From positions 9,238,001 through 9,302,000 of the forward strand of contig NC_026657.2 in assembly GCF_000004075.3 (NCBI RefSeq): DNA of 64,000 nucleotides. Reading direction: 5' to 3'. Source of the DNA: Cucumis sativus (Eukaryota > Streptophyta > Magnoliopsida > Cucurbitales > Cucurbitaceae). Every line of letters starts with the position of its first letter. The first letter of the stretch is position 1. Positions 27,439 through 41,152 of the stretch are shown here, one piece after another. The notes below the pieces were generated by a model that had not been told where the DNA came from, ran no database searches, and saw only the letters and a program-made list of their open reading frames with translations. Made by a program: the position numbers and the translations under genes.

Positions 27439-28006
27439 TTAGGGGGTGGGGTATTTGATGGAGTTCTTAACAAGTTTCTTAGTAGCAGCATTAGCCAAAT
27501 TGATTCCACAAATGTCAGCCAATCTGATGAGATAAAGCAACACATCAGAAAGTTCTTCACCAAGATGCTCTTTATCTGATTCCTCCCAATCTGCCAGTCC
27601 TTTCTCCACTTCTCCTCTCCATTGGAATATTTCTGATAACTCTCCTACTTCTCCTACCTGTTCATCATCATAATAATTCAATTCATTTTTTCCCTCTATA
27701 TAATAATAATTTCAAAACATCTAGTAAGTTCATAAACCACAAATTTGGAGCACAAAATCAAAAGATGATTATAATTAAAAACTCTGTTTCATTGGAAAAA
27801 CTTAAATGCTAATCAGTAATCAAGTGCAATTGAGAGATCAAAAGAGAGAAGAAAAGTAATTTGACCATGGCAAGGAGAAGGTTTCTAGGACTATGATACT
27901 TCTCCCAATTTCTGGCCTTGGCAAACTCCTCAAGCTTTAACGAGAGGTCCTTGAGGCTAATGTCGTCAACACCGACACCGACATCGACCTGCTTGCCCCC
28001 TCCCAT
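27439..28006 (-). CDS. dCTP pyrophosphatase 1-like (MazG-type NTP pyrophosphohydrolase)
   Basis: Minus-strand exons 28006-27866 and 27657-27439 (TAA) encode 119 residues. The all-alpha MazG fold is recognisable: a helix with SLKLEEFAKARNWEKYHSPRN, then the two acidic Mg-binding helices GEVGELSEIFQW (E50, E53, E56) and LGEELSDVLLYLIRLAD (E81, E82, D85). It matches plant homologues of animal DCTPP1, which hydrolyse dCTP and modified dCTPs to monophosphates and so clean the nucleotide pool. It lacks the long C-terminal tail of the animal enzyme, as plant members usually do. The intron donor is ATG|GTCAAA, a poor match beyond GT, but the joined frame AMVGEVGEL is exactly that of the family. The ATG at 28006 follows an in-frame upstream stretch with no family similarity. 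Confidence 0.88.
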
Positions 28007-28070
28007 GGCTGAGGTTGGGCTTGAGAAATATGTGTAAATGAGCAATGGGAGAAGGAGGAGAGGCGTTGGC

Positions 28071-28076
28071 TTTATA
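28071..28076 (-). promoter_or_regulatory. TATA box of the dCTP pyrophosphatase gene
   Basis: TATAAA on the minus strand about 65 bases upstream of the ATG at 28006, correctly spaced for a short 5' UTR. Confidence 0.5.
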
Positions 28077-31000
28077 GGAAGAGAAAAATGGGAATGAAAA
28101 TGTGTCTGTTATGGAAATTAAGGTTTATTTTGGTAACGTGAGGGGAAAAAAAAGAGAAAAGACAAGTGGGAAAAGCAAAATGACATTAGATTCCTCCATA
28201 TGTGATATGCATGACTCAATGCTTGGTTAATATTCCATTTTTAACCTTTCATCTTTTTATCCCCACTATTTTTTCTTCTTTAATTAAAAAAAAAAAAATA
28301 CTTCTTTCTAGGTAAATTTCAAAATTATATTTTTGTAAAATATGCGTTATTCTCACCTTTTTCTCGTGTGGTGAGAGGGAGATTATTGCTTTGTTTCTAT
28401 TCTTGATTTTTTATGTTTAATTTCTATATCGTTTATATGTATTAAATTCTTACATTATTTTTAATTTCAATTTAAATTTTAATTAACTTTAATTTTTTTC
28501 TAAATAATTACCTTTTAAGTCATTGGTTTTTGCTCCTAATTTTATTATGATTTAATTTTTTATTTATTCACGTAAAAACTTCATTCAAGGGAATAATTTA
28601 TAATTTTACTTACTCTTGTTTATGTATATTTTAATTTTGTGTAACTATTTTAGTACGGTTATTCCTTTTGTTTTTCATTCGAATCATCTATCTATTATCT
28701 AAATAGAAAAAAAGAGTATAATATAATTATAAAATCGAATTCAAACATGAAAAATGTGCATAAAACAACAAATTTCAAATTTCGGACCATGTGGGTAATT
28801 TTGATAGATTAAAGTAATATGAATGTGGGGATATTTTCGTAAATTGATTTCCCATAAAAAATTATTTATAAGAAATTAAATTGGCAAAAGTTTGAGAATA
28901 TTTTTTAAAAATTGAATTGTTGTCCTTTATTTTTTTAATCTCGAATTTATGAAAATATGAGTTTTTGTTTTCCTGGATTTTGCAAATAAAATCTGGAAGA
29001 TTTTTGTAAATTGAATATGTGCAATTTTATACCTTATTTGAAATGATATATTTAATTGTATGTATAGAAGGGACCAAATTAGGAAATTACATCCTGGTTC
29101 ATGCTTAACATTTTCAAGGAGATACAAATTTTCATTTTTTTTTATATTTCAAAATTAGCACAAAGTTAAATTAAGATAGATACGAGTATTTTTCTATTTG
29201 AATTAGCCTTAAGTGTATTAAAATTGTAATTTATTTTTTTGTTTCATGTTAGATTTGTATTTATTTATGGACATGTTATTGTTTATTGATTATGCTCTCA
29301 CAAACAAAATACGAGCCAAAACGAACATAAAGTATGAGTGTCTATGAAATAAATTGAAAATGGAAGAATATATGTAATAGCACTTAATCTCCGTGACCGA
29401 CTCTAAATTCCTCCCTCCTAAATATACTTTAGTATAAAACAAAAAGTAAATAAATTGTTTTTCTTTATTCAAATTCCAAATGGGAATCGAACCTCTTTCT
29501 CTAAATTATATATTTTATTCGTTCTTAATAACAAAGGGTTGGTTTGAGATTTGCATAGAAACTATATATTATTCAATCTTAGTAACAGATAATATTTGTT
29601 CCATCCACTTTACAATTCATTGATTCTAGCCCACAACCATGGGTTATTTTTTTTATTTGGCAATCCTCTTCATATTACAATTCAAAATATTATTATATTT
29701 ATCTCGTTAAAAAGTTCCATTCTGACTTACTTTGAATATATAAAAGAAAATAAAGAATTTTTTTAGTAAACAAGAATATCTTAACATTCCTGTAATGACT
29801 TTACCTAACACTTCTTTCATATCAAGTCAAGAAAGAATCGTTTTCCTATATCAAAATAATGTCAATCGACCAAGGAATAATCAAATTGCTATACACCCTA
29901 TAGCTTTGTTTTTAATATAAATTTACATGGACAAAGTCAAGTAAACTAAAAAATAAAAATAAATTAACATTATCATTAACTGGTGATTAAATATTGTTTG
30001 TATATTATGTATGTCTTCCAAGGCTTGACTTTCCATTGGCCCAAGGCTAAACTTAATCTATGTGAGATATCTTCACACACCTATGGAGTCCAAGCCTAAA
30101 CAACAGTCTGATGTACAAGTGAGTATAAAGAGTATATATAGTTCATCTACGCATAAATAACAACGGAAGATTTAAGGTTATAATGTGAAAATTTATTACT
30201 CTTCCTTTTGAGTTGTGGAATGATACTATTTATGTGGGCTATTTCTCACACACTTGCCTTATGGTTATTTGTAATGTCAATAGTGTCAGAGACATTTTCG
30301 ACTCTTGAGGTTGCCAAATTATGTCACTAATTAGTCCAGATGCATCTCAATTTATTTCCTACTTATATATTCACCACGTCCACTAGCTTTCTCTCTTATC
30401 ACTTGCAATCCCTATGTCTGTTCTTGATATCCTATGAATTGGATCTAGTCGTAGGTTGAGCTTTGTCTTGGACAACCCTCTAACACACATGTTATTGTAC
30501 ACTGTCATATGATTAATTTTGTTTAACTAACATGAACTTTAGTTATTAAGACCAAAAGAATATATGATATATTTACATTAAGGATCATCTTTGAAAATAA
30601 AATGTTATTGTTTAGGTTTCTCTCTTGAATACAAATAAGTGCCCACAAATTAACTTCCACACATAGACAATGAACAATTCAATTAAATAATTGTTTTTCT
30701 TTTAAAGTTATTTGAACAAAAACTTGGAAGTTTATAAACTAATTTTGTAATTTAACTTGTACATCTAAAAAAAACTAAGTTTGATCATTGTACTTTTCCA
30801 TTTATTCACTTTTAATTAGTTTATAATTTTTATTAAGTTTATTTTGATATATTTTTTTAGATGGTCTATTTTGATTCTTTGAAATATAAGATTGGTTCAA
30901 TTTTAGTGTTACAAACTTAAAATGTATGCCAATAAAAGCATAGACAAGTTGTAATAAACGTGCATTACCTCCCTGTTCATACTTATTTATTGTACTAGTT

Positions 31001-31750
31001 TGTTTTTAGAAAAAGTAGTGTCATTATAAAGTTTAAAAGATTCAAATATATACTATTTTTTATAGAAATAATAATGAAATTAACCCAAAAGATTTCTTCT
31101 CTCAACATTATACCATGGAAGGATCATGCGTTCAAAAACAAACGTTCATGCTATTGATATTAGGGTCGAAAGTATTGATGTCGATCGAAATAAAGAGGTT
31201 CTAATTATGTGAAAATATTGATGATAATTTTGAAAACTTTGTAGAAATTGATGAAAATTGTTATAATTAGTCAATGTAACGTTAATAATTTTTAATTATA
31301 ATTTTATATAAAGCAAGATAATTTAAATGGACGTTTGAAAAAAATAGCAAAAAAATTTATGATAATAGAACCTATATCCAAATTACAAAAGTAGTAAATT
31401 TAAAAACCTATAACTTTTTTTATAGCAATCTGATAGCGGTATGATATCACTTCACGATATAAAAAAAAGTGTCGTAATTTTTTTTTAGTAATATTTTTAC
31501 GGTCAGGATGTTATTTCCCTCATTTAAATGTGTACTATAAATATTTGTGTACAACATAAAAGGATGTAAAAATTATGTAAGTTTCAATTTTTGAAGTGAA
31601 ATAATATGAAAATCTAACGACGTGAAAATTTTATATATAGATTGATAGATACTTACAATTTACAACATGGGGGACAAAGTCGTAAATTTGGAGTTAAAAG
31701 ACAATCGACTTTTCTATGGAAAGGATTATTTGGATCTACAAGAGAACAAT
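28077..31750. other. AT-rich intergenic region
   Basis: Divergent space between the pyrophosphatase gene (-) and the first eL14 gene (+). It is strongly A/T-rich with no convincing reading frame. A B-box-like GGTTCGATTCCC on the minus strand near 29481-29492 has no matching A box, so no tRNA or SINE is called. Confidence 0.5.
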
Positions 31751-31758
31751 AAACCCTA
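31751..31758 (+). promoter_or_regulatory. Telo-box (AAACCCTA) of the first eL14 gene
   Basis: AAACCCTA about 71 bases before the ATG, followed by a pyrimidine-rich CTTCTTTCTTCTCTC tract. Telo-boxes are a hallmark of plant ribosomal protein promoters. The same arrangement recurs in the second copy at 35245. Confidence 0.7.
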
Positions 31759-31828
31759 GTTTTCGCATTGCGACTGTATAGTCTTCTTTCTTCTCTCGCC
31801 CCTCTCTCAAACCCTTCACACACCGAAC

Positions 31829-33509
<1,681 letters not shown>

Positions 33510-34350
33510 AAGTGCATTTTGTTTAGAGCTTCAAATTTTGTTAGAGAACAATTTACCAGGTGTGGTTTGTTATCCCTTTTGTTTCTCAAATTCTTGAGAC
33601 TGGGGGCTGTATCTGAATGCATGGAATTTTGGACATCAAGTGTAGCGAGTTTTTCCTAATGTGCCAACATTAATCGAATTAAATTAAAAATACATGCTTG
33701 AACCTGGTAGTTTTTCCCCTGCTAAAGTGTTTAATTCAGTTTTTTGAACCACTTTTTATGGCCATTGGCCTTTGTGTCTTTACAAGCCCAACTTGAGATT
33801 TTGGCTGGTTTTTCTCACTTTACTCTTGGGATCGAGTAGACTAGTAGCATTCTTCGATGAGTGGCACCACCGAAAGTTGCAATTTTTTATATTAACATTG
33901 CTTACAGGAATGATGTTCTCTTTAACCACTCCTTCCCAGTCGTGGCTTTGAAGGCCTTCGTTTGTGAATAATGGTTTGTCATGTGTAGTTAATTCACAAG
34001 ATACAAGGGCAAAAATCTGTCAGGAGTTGTGATAGATTTTTATTAAGCAATTCCTCACATTGATGCAATGAAAAAGCAATCCTTAGTGTTCAACAATCAG
34101 ATTGGCCTTTTGAGACAGGTTATGTTCTAGAGTCTTGGACACATTGTATACATATTTTATTTAACTTGTGTAAATAAAGGGTATATTTTGAAATTAATTA
34201 CATATATTGTTTACTAATTCTTTTTATATATGAATCTAAATAAATTTCAAATGATAAAATTATGTCAATTTGTATTAGACTACTACTGTTGCAGCGTGTA
34301 CAACTTTTTGTTATGAACTAATATGAATCAAAGTTGTCAAACCCGTTTTA

Positions 34351-34469
34351 TTTCTAATGAGGCCTACCTATTAAGGAGTGATTACTATATTTATTTCTAA
34401 TGAGTCTTGCCTATTAAGGAGTAATATATTTCTAATGAGTCCTGCCTATTAAGGAGTGATTACTATATT
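34351..34469. repeat. Three degenerate copies of a 35-43 bp unit
   Basis: Units begin with TTTCTAATGAG at 34351, 34394 and 34429, each followed by CCTATTAAGGAGT. The second is shortened by about eight bases. This is a local tandem duplication in the spacer. Confidence 0.85.
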
Positions 34470-34551
34470 TTAAAGTTATTGTAGTCTTTCAATTATTTGC
34501 AAAGCGTAAATTAAAGTTATTGTAGTCTTTCAATTATTTGCAAAGCGTAAA
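34470..34551. repeat. Perfect 41-bp tandem duplication
   Basis: The 41-base unit starting TTAAAGTTATTG and ending GCGTAAA occurs twice head to tail (34470-34510 and 34511-34551) without a mismatch that I can see, which suggests a recent replication-slippage event. Confidence 0.92.
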
Positions 34552-35244
34552 TTATTTAGTTATATTATAATAATAAGTCAATAAAAAAACTGATGTTTGT
34601 TTTAAAATAGTTTTGATTGTAGCTTTTAAGGACTTTTAAAGAGGTGGATATTATAATTTGTCACATAGAGTCCCTTCAATCGACGAGGCTGCCTATCGAA
34701 CTAGGATGAGAATGAAAAGAGATCAAGAATACTAAACAACGTCTATATTGTTCATTACCTACTTATATCTTTCTCATAGTTTGAAGGTGAAATATCTACT
34801 ACTCTGATGTGGAATAAGGATTGAGATGTCTGAGTAAGTAAAAAGAGAAAGTGGCAAAGAACCCACGTAGCAGTGCCCTATCAAGTGAAGACATATGAGA
34901 TTTAACCTCTCATGCTCTAGCCGAATCCATAGAAGATAAATAAAAATAAAACTATAGTTGAAAATTAATTTCTAAACTACCAAAATCATCTAACAAACCA
35001 ATTATTGTTTTCATGAATACTCTCAAATTTCAAGTTACAGAATTACATTTCAAATCAAACACACTTTTAGTTTTCTCAAAAAAAGAAAAAAAAAGTATTA
35101 TAAATTTATAATATCCTTAGAACGATCATTTTATAAAAAAAAAAATGAAAAGAAATAATTGAGGGCCATGGGGGCTAAATCGTAAATAAGTTAAACAGTC
35201 GGTTTTTCCGTCGAAAGGATTATTTGGATCTACGTGGGAATAAT

Positions 35245-35252
35245 AAACCCTA
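35245..35252 (+). promoter_or_regulatory. Telo-box (AAACCCTA) of the second eL14 gene
   Basis: AAACCCTA about 78 bases before the ATG, followed by CTTCTTTCTTCTCTCGCCCC as in copy 1. The flanking AAAGGATTATTTGGATCTAC block is also shared, so the core promoter was duplicated with the gene. Confidence 0.7.
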
Positions 35253-35329
35253 GTTTCGAGTTTCGACATTGGCGCTCTAAAATCTTCTTTCTTCTCTCGC
35301 CCCTCGCTGAAACTCATCTCACACCGAAC

Positions 35330-36896
<1,567 letters not shown>

Positions 36897-37442
36897 AAAG
36901 TGTGTTTCTTAAGCTTCAAATTTTGTTATGAGTTAAAGTTATCAGTTTTGGATTGTTCTCTCTTGTTTCTTTAGCCTTCAGGAGGCCGCGTTTGTTTTGA
37001 GGTCGATGGATTCTGGCATACAGTGTTGTGAGTTTTTTCTTAACTTTTTTCACAAGATATCCACACTACTCCAATTAAGCATTAATCTGAATCTGTTGAT
37101 GTTTCTCTGCTTAATTTTTTAATTTGATTTCTGTGCCACCAGATTTGGTTTTTGTTTTCTGAATTTTATGTCTGACTTCCCTTGAGTGCCAATGCCGACG
37201 AAATATTTGGTACAGTAGTCATGCTACAAAATGCAATATTGTTTGCTATTTATACATCTGAATATGTGATTTCAAGTATGGCGTCATGGCTAAGCCTGCT
37301 TCATTTGGTTTTAACTTTTACCAAAAGTACTATCCTCTACAAAGGATATCCCATTTAGAAACATTTCGTTGCTAACGAAATCTTAGTGCAGTATCGTAGT
37401 CTCATTTCTACATTCATTGCATTTGTTAGAAACTCTTCTATA
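36897..37442. other. Convergent 3' intergenic region
   Basis: 3' UTRs of eL14 copy 2 (+) and the ENTH-domain gene (-). No other structure is seen. Confidence 0.55.
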
Positions 37443-38892
37443 TCATTCATCGCATTTATTAGAAGCTCTTCGAAATCCTGCTCTCGCTGGATGGTTAGGA
37501 CTCAAAGCCGCGAGCTTTGAGCAAACTCCACCTAGAAAACTTGCTGGTTTCTCTTCCTCATCCTCAGGTTCAATTAGACAACCATCCTCTTCGATTGGGG
37601 GGCAGTCCCAAAGGTGTTTTCCATTGGTATTGAATTTGCTTGCAGGAGAGTTTTTGTCATTTCCCGTTCCTTTCCAAATATGCCTCTCAATGGCTTCCTC
37701 CGGGTATGAGAAGTTTTCAAATTTGTTTTCCCCGTGTAAATCACTCCACGCGGGGCTCGTAATTGTAGAATATGAATCAAATGATGAAGTTCTTGATGAA
37801 CCGTATGAAAAGCTGGGTGAGAAGTTTGGTGAGAATGTTGATGACGACGAAGACGGGGATGAACTACTTCCAAATCCTTGAATTTCTCTTGTTATTTTCA
37901 GAGCTCTCAAACGTGATTCTTGTAAGATCTGGCCACCTTTCAGAAGTTGTAGTATCTTTTGTGACTTTTGGTGCATGATCTCACCCCAGTTAAACCTATC
38001 AATCACACCATTAGAAATCTAATCAATTATCTCTCAAGTAAAAGCCTTTCTTAGAACTTGGGTGCAACTCTGATTTTGATTAAAATCAATTTAGTACCCC
38101 CTTTCATCTATGTGTTTAAAAGTTCCAAGTTCTTCGATGATATATGAATCACACTTGAATTCGTCGGCTATTTCTTCTGGTCCGTGGGTTAACAAAAACT
38201 CAAGGAGTACCAGTGATTTGTAGGATTGTTTCCACTGCTTCCACTCAATGTTATGTAGCCTTGCAATTTACAAAAGTAAATAAATAAATAAAACAAATTT
38301 GTGACAACTTTCGATTGAGCCAACATGATAATGCATTGCAGGATGTAGTGGAGTGCTCTATGACGTAAGTGAAATGTTAGTTGTCATTAATTGTATAGGA
38401 TGAACATAATTTCTTATTATTGAGCCATCTATATAAAAATCTTGAATGTTAATTATACTCACCGATTGTGAAGGACATCGACAATTCTCCAATAATCATC
38501 TACCTCAAAGGATGCCTCAGCTATTGTTGTCATTGTTTTAGCATCAGGGCTACATGGATCTTTGTTTGTAGCTTCCTCTGCCAACCTTGAGAAACAGATG
38601 AAAATAGAACACCAATTCTTAATCTAATTTTTTCTATGGCTGTGTGTTCATCAAAATTCTATATGTTCTTCGATACCAAATTATTCATTGGATATTCAAC
38701 AATATAAGTGGATGAATATATCCATATAATTTGACATTCGGAAATAGTAAAGGAAATTTAAACGGAACAAACAAAAAAGGGGGGAAATGCTTACAATTCT
38801 GCCGGAGTAACATCAGTAAAAACAAGCCTGGCTACTTTGAATCTCTCGTGTAGGAAAGAAGAAGCTTGTTTCTTGAACTGATCAAGGGACAT
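37443..38892 (-). CDS. ENTH-domain epsin-like clathrin adaptor
   Basis: Minus-strand exons 38892-38795, 38585-38463, 38259-38098 and 37995-37443 (TGA) encode 311 residues with agreeing phases. Residues 1 to about 150 form an ENTH domain: MSLDQFKKQASSFLHERF, AEEATNKDPCSPDAKTMTTI, VLHNRLHNIEWKQWKQSYKS and LLTHGPEEIADEF. After it come HQKSQKILQLLKGGQILQES and a Ser-rich tail (SSSSPSSSSSTFSPNFSPSF) with acidic patches. The family binds phosphoinositides and joins clathrin coats in endocytosis or Golgi-vacuole traffic. The tail is short and lacks the long Gln-rich, NPF-repeat part of epsin 1-3, so it belongs to the small epsin-like class, of which I recall Arabidopsis At3g23350. The Ser-rich region is low in complexity, and part of its antisense strand is also open by chance. 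Confidence 0.85.
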
Positions 38893-40377
38893 TCTTCGAT
38901 CGAACTCCAATTTCTCTTTTCTTTTTTTAAGAAAAGTTATGAATTCGTGAATTATATATACGAGATGTTATTCTATGGACACCCTTGAGTGTAGGTAAGA
39001 AATTTGATGCAAAGATTCTCTAATTTTAGAAATTATACATGACTTGTTTTAGTCCCCAATCCTTCTATGTCTCTATATTTAGGCGGAGAAAAGAGCACCA
39101 CCAAATTGAAGTGGACTTCAAATTCAATTCCTACACACACATACGTATGTACTTATAAGAACCTTCCAGCATTTTAGACATCACCATTCATTTTATTTCA
39201 TTTGTTAATTAGATTAGTTTTGGCAAGGATATAATTCTATAGATAGTAAAGTCTGTTATAAGTTTTGCAATTAATTCAAACATTACCCTTCAGACCTTAA
39301 CTCATTTCTATGTTCTAACAATATTTGGTTCGTACTAAGAAAACAAAATTTGAATGGTAGATATATACCTATTATAATAATCTATACGTATACTTATTGT
39401 TTTTATTTATCCATATATATATACTATGTTACTAATCATTTCATATGATGCCATGTTACCTTTTCTAAAGAAAAAGGCTTTTGTCGGTAGTGACAATAGT
39501 GAGTGGCGTTCTATTTGTAACGCCTAAAGCATTAAATTGTATCATCCTTATAAGGAAATGCAAATCGACAAACTATATATGTATAAAGGCAAAGTGAAAA
39601 TTTAGGTTAATATGAATTTGAATTCAAAGAACAATTTTAGAATTATTGTTTCATATCGTTTGGTATGTTAATAAATATTATATCCAGAATAAGAATCTCA
39701 ACAAATTTGAGTTGTATTTTTTTGTTAATTGTGTGAGTTTGATAAATAAGTTGTTGAAACATGAGATACTACACTTGTAGTCTTAAATGCTTATATATAT
39801 TTATATATATATTAATGAGCTATTATGTACAATTAGCCATTTATAAGCTCATTTAATTTCTTATGGCCTATAAGATGTGCGATTATTAAAATAAAATTTT
39901 CATTTTTTAAAAAGTAGAAATATCAAAATAAATCAAAATTTAAATTATAAGGACTAAGATGCAAATTGAGAAAACATGTGGAACAAAATAAATATTGAAA
40001 CTAAGCATAACCAAAATAAATTAAAACTATGAAAGTAAGAGTTAAATCTTATTTTATAATATTTGAAATTTGCATATAAGTATGTGGTAAATAAAAGAAA
40101 CACAACTGAACTCATTAATAACAACATTTTTTACTTACTTTTCTACGAAGTTGCCTTCTATTGATTTCTTTATATGTACTTTTAAAGATTAATAATAATA
40201 AAGATCTTATTTTTTTTCTCTTTTTCTTTTTCACAATTTTAATCAATAATGCTCAAAAAGTGCAAAATGAAAATATATATATTAATGGAAGATAAACATT
40301 TTAGTTAAAAAAAAATTATTAACTTAAAAGAAAAAAACTACATGAACTTTTCTTCTTCATAAAAAAAGTAAACTTCT
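38893..40377. other. Intergenic region upstream of the ENTH gene
   Basis: Promoter and 5' UTR of the ENTH gene, then A/T-rich sequence with TA-rich tracts near 39790-39815 and no supported gene. Confidence 0.5.
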
Positions 40378-41103
40378 TTAGAGACTCAGTGTCAAATCCA
40401 AGCCTTCTGAATCATCAGAGCTACAATCATTCTCCTCACTGTTTAGATCTATCACATCTTGGGGTGGCTGCTCTTCTGACGCCGGCTGGCCACCAACTTC
40501 CCTCACTCCGCCATTATTCCATTGGACTTGGTTTCCCTGCCTCCTATGCCCTGCCACAGCCTGATTCTGTTGAAAGTTCATTCTATTGGCGGTGCTGGTG
40601 CGCGGCAGAGGCGGCGGTTGAGCCAACAATGGATGGAGCGGAAGAAAGTGAGCCATATCAATGGCGGCGCCTGAATAGCTTCTCAAAGACGGCGGCATCG
40701 TCAAATAATCGTTAAGCGTCATTTGGGGTTCTCGAGAAGCAGAGGCTTGGCCATGGAAATAATTGGACCATAACGGCGGCCGTTGAGAGATACCGGAGGA
40801 AGGATTAGAGTGGCCTCTAAAAGAAGCAAGCTCATTCTGCAAGAAATGGTAATTGTAATGATGATTAAGAGCTTCAGAGCCAAAAATGACTTGGCCACAG
40901 AGCCCACAAGGGGCACCAAAAATTGTGTTTTTTCGGCGGGACGGCCTGCCGGAAGACTCGCTGGAGGTGAACAACATGTTGTTGAGTGATGGGTTGGAGC
41001 TTGATTCACCAAAGGAGGAAGAATTCCTTGGAAAAGACAAAGAAGGAGAGAAGGATGTGAGGAAAAACAGAGCAAAGAGAGGAGGTTGAAGGAGGAAGGG
41101 CAT
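40378..41103 (-). CDS. Single C2H2 zinc-finger protein with C-terminal EAR repression motif
   Basis: Intronless frame of 241 residues (ATG 41103, TAA 40378-40380). One finger-like motif lies near residues 65-85: CGLCGQVIFGSEALNHHYNYH, which has two Cys and the expected His spacing. The C-terminus has VIDLNSEEND and ends GLDLTLSL, a canonical LxLxL-type EAR motif that recruits TOPLESS co-repressors. The middle is Pro/Gln/Asn-rich. Together these suggest a nuclear transcriptional repressor, but the finger lacks the QALGGH core of the usual plant class, so I cannot name the gene. Oddly, the first 23 residues are hydrophobic, like a signal peptide (LLQPPLFALFFLTSF). A start at the internal ATG at 40977 (MLFTSSESSGRPSRRK) would remove them and put a basic stretch at the N-terminus. 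Confidence 0.75.
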   Translation of the reverse strand: MPFLLQPPLFALFFLTSFSPSLSFPRNSSSFGESSSNPSLNNMLFTSSESSGRPSRRKNTIFGAPCGLCGQVIFGSEALNHHYNYHFLQNELASFRGHSNPSSGISQRPPLWSNYFHGQASASREPQMTLNDYLTMPPSLRSYSGAAIDMAHFLPLHPLLAQPPPLPRTSTANRMNFQQNQAVAGHRRQGNQVQWNNGGVREVGGQPASEEQPPQDVIDLNSEENDCSSDDSEGLDLTLSL

Positions 41104-41144
41104 GGTAAAAATGGGGAATAGAGATGGTGAGAAATGAGGAAGAA

Positions 41145-41152
41145 TTATAAAG
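41145..41152 (-). promoter_or_regulatory. Possible TATA box of the C2H2/EAR gene
   Basis: CTTTATAA on the minus strand lies only about 45 bases before the ATG at 41103, leaving almost no 5' UTR. Either this ATG is reached by a very short leader or translation begins at a later ATG. Confidence 0.3.

Larger units (their letters stand above)
33510..35244. other. Spacer between tandem eL14 genes
   Basis: The 3' UTR of copy 1, then AT-rich spacer with two short tandem arrays (34351-34469 and 34470-34551), then the promoter of copy 2. No gene is seen. Confidence 0.55.

Noticed and set aside
29481-29492. tRNA-like B box (GGTTCGATTCCC on the minus strand)
   Set aside because: No acceptor stem, D arm or A box at the right distance; not a tRNA and too weak for a SINE call.
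37417-37881. Plus-strand frame of 154 codons antisense to the ENTH gene
   Set aside because: It mirrors the Ser-rich last exon of the spliced ENTH gene, which has clear domain evidence on the other strand.
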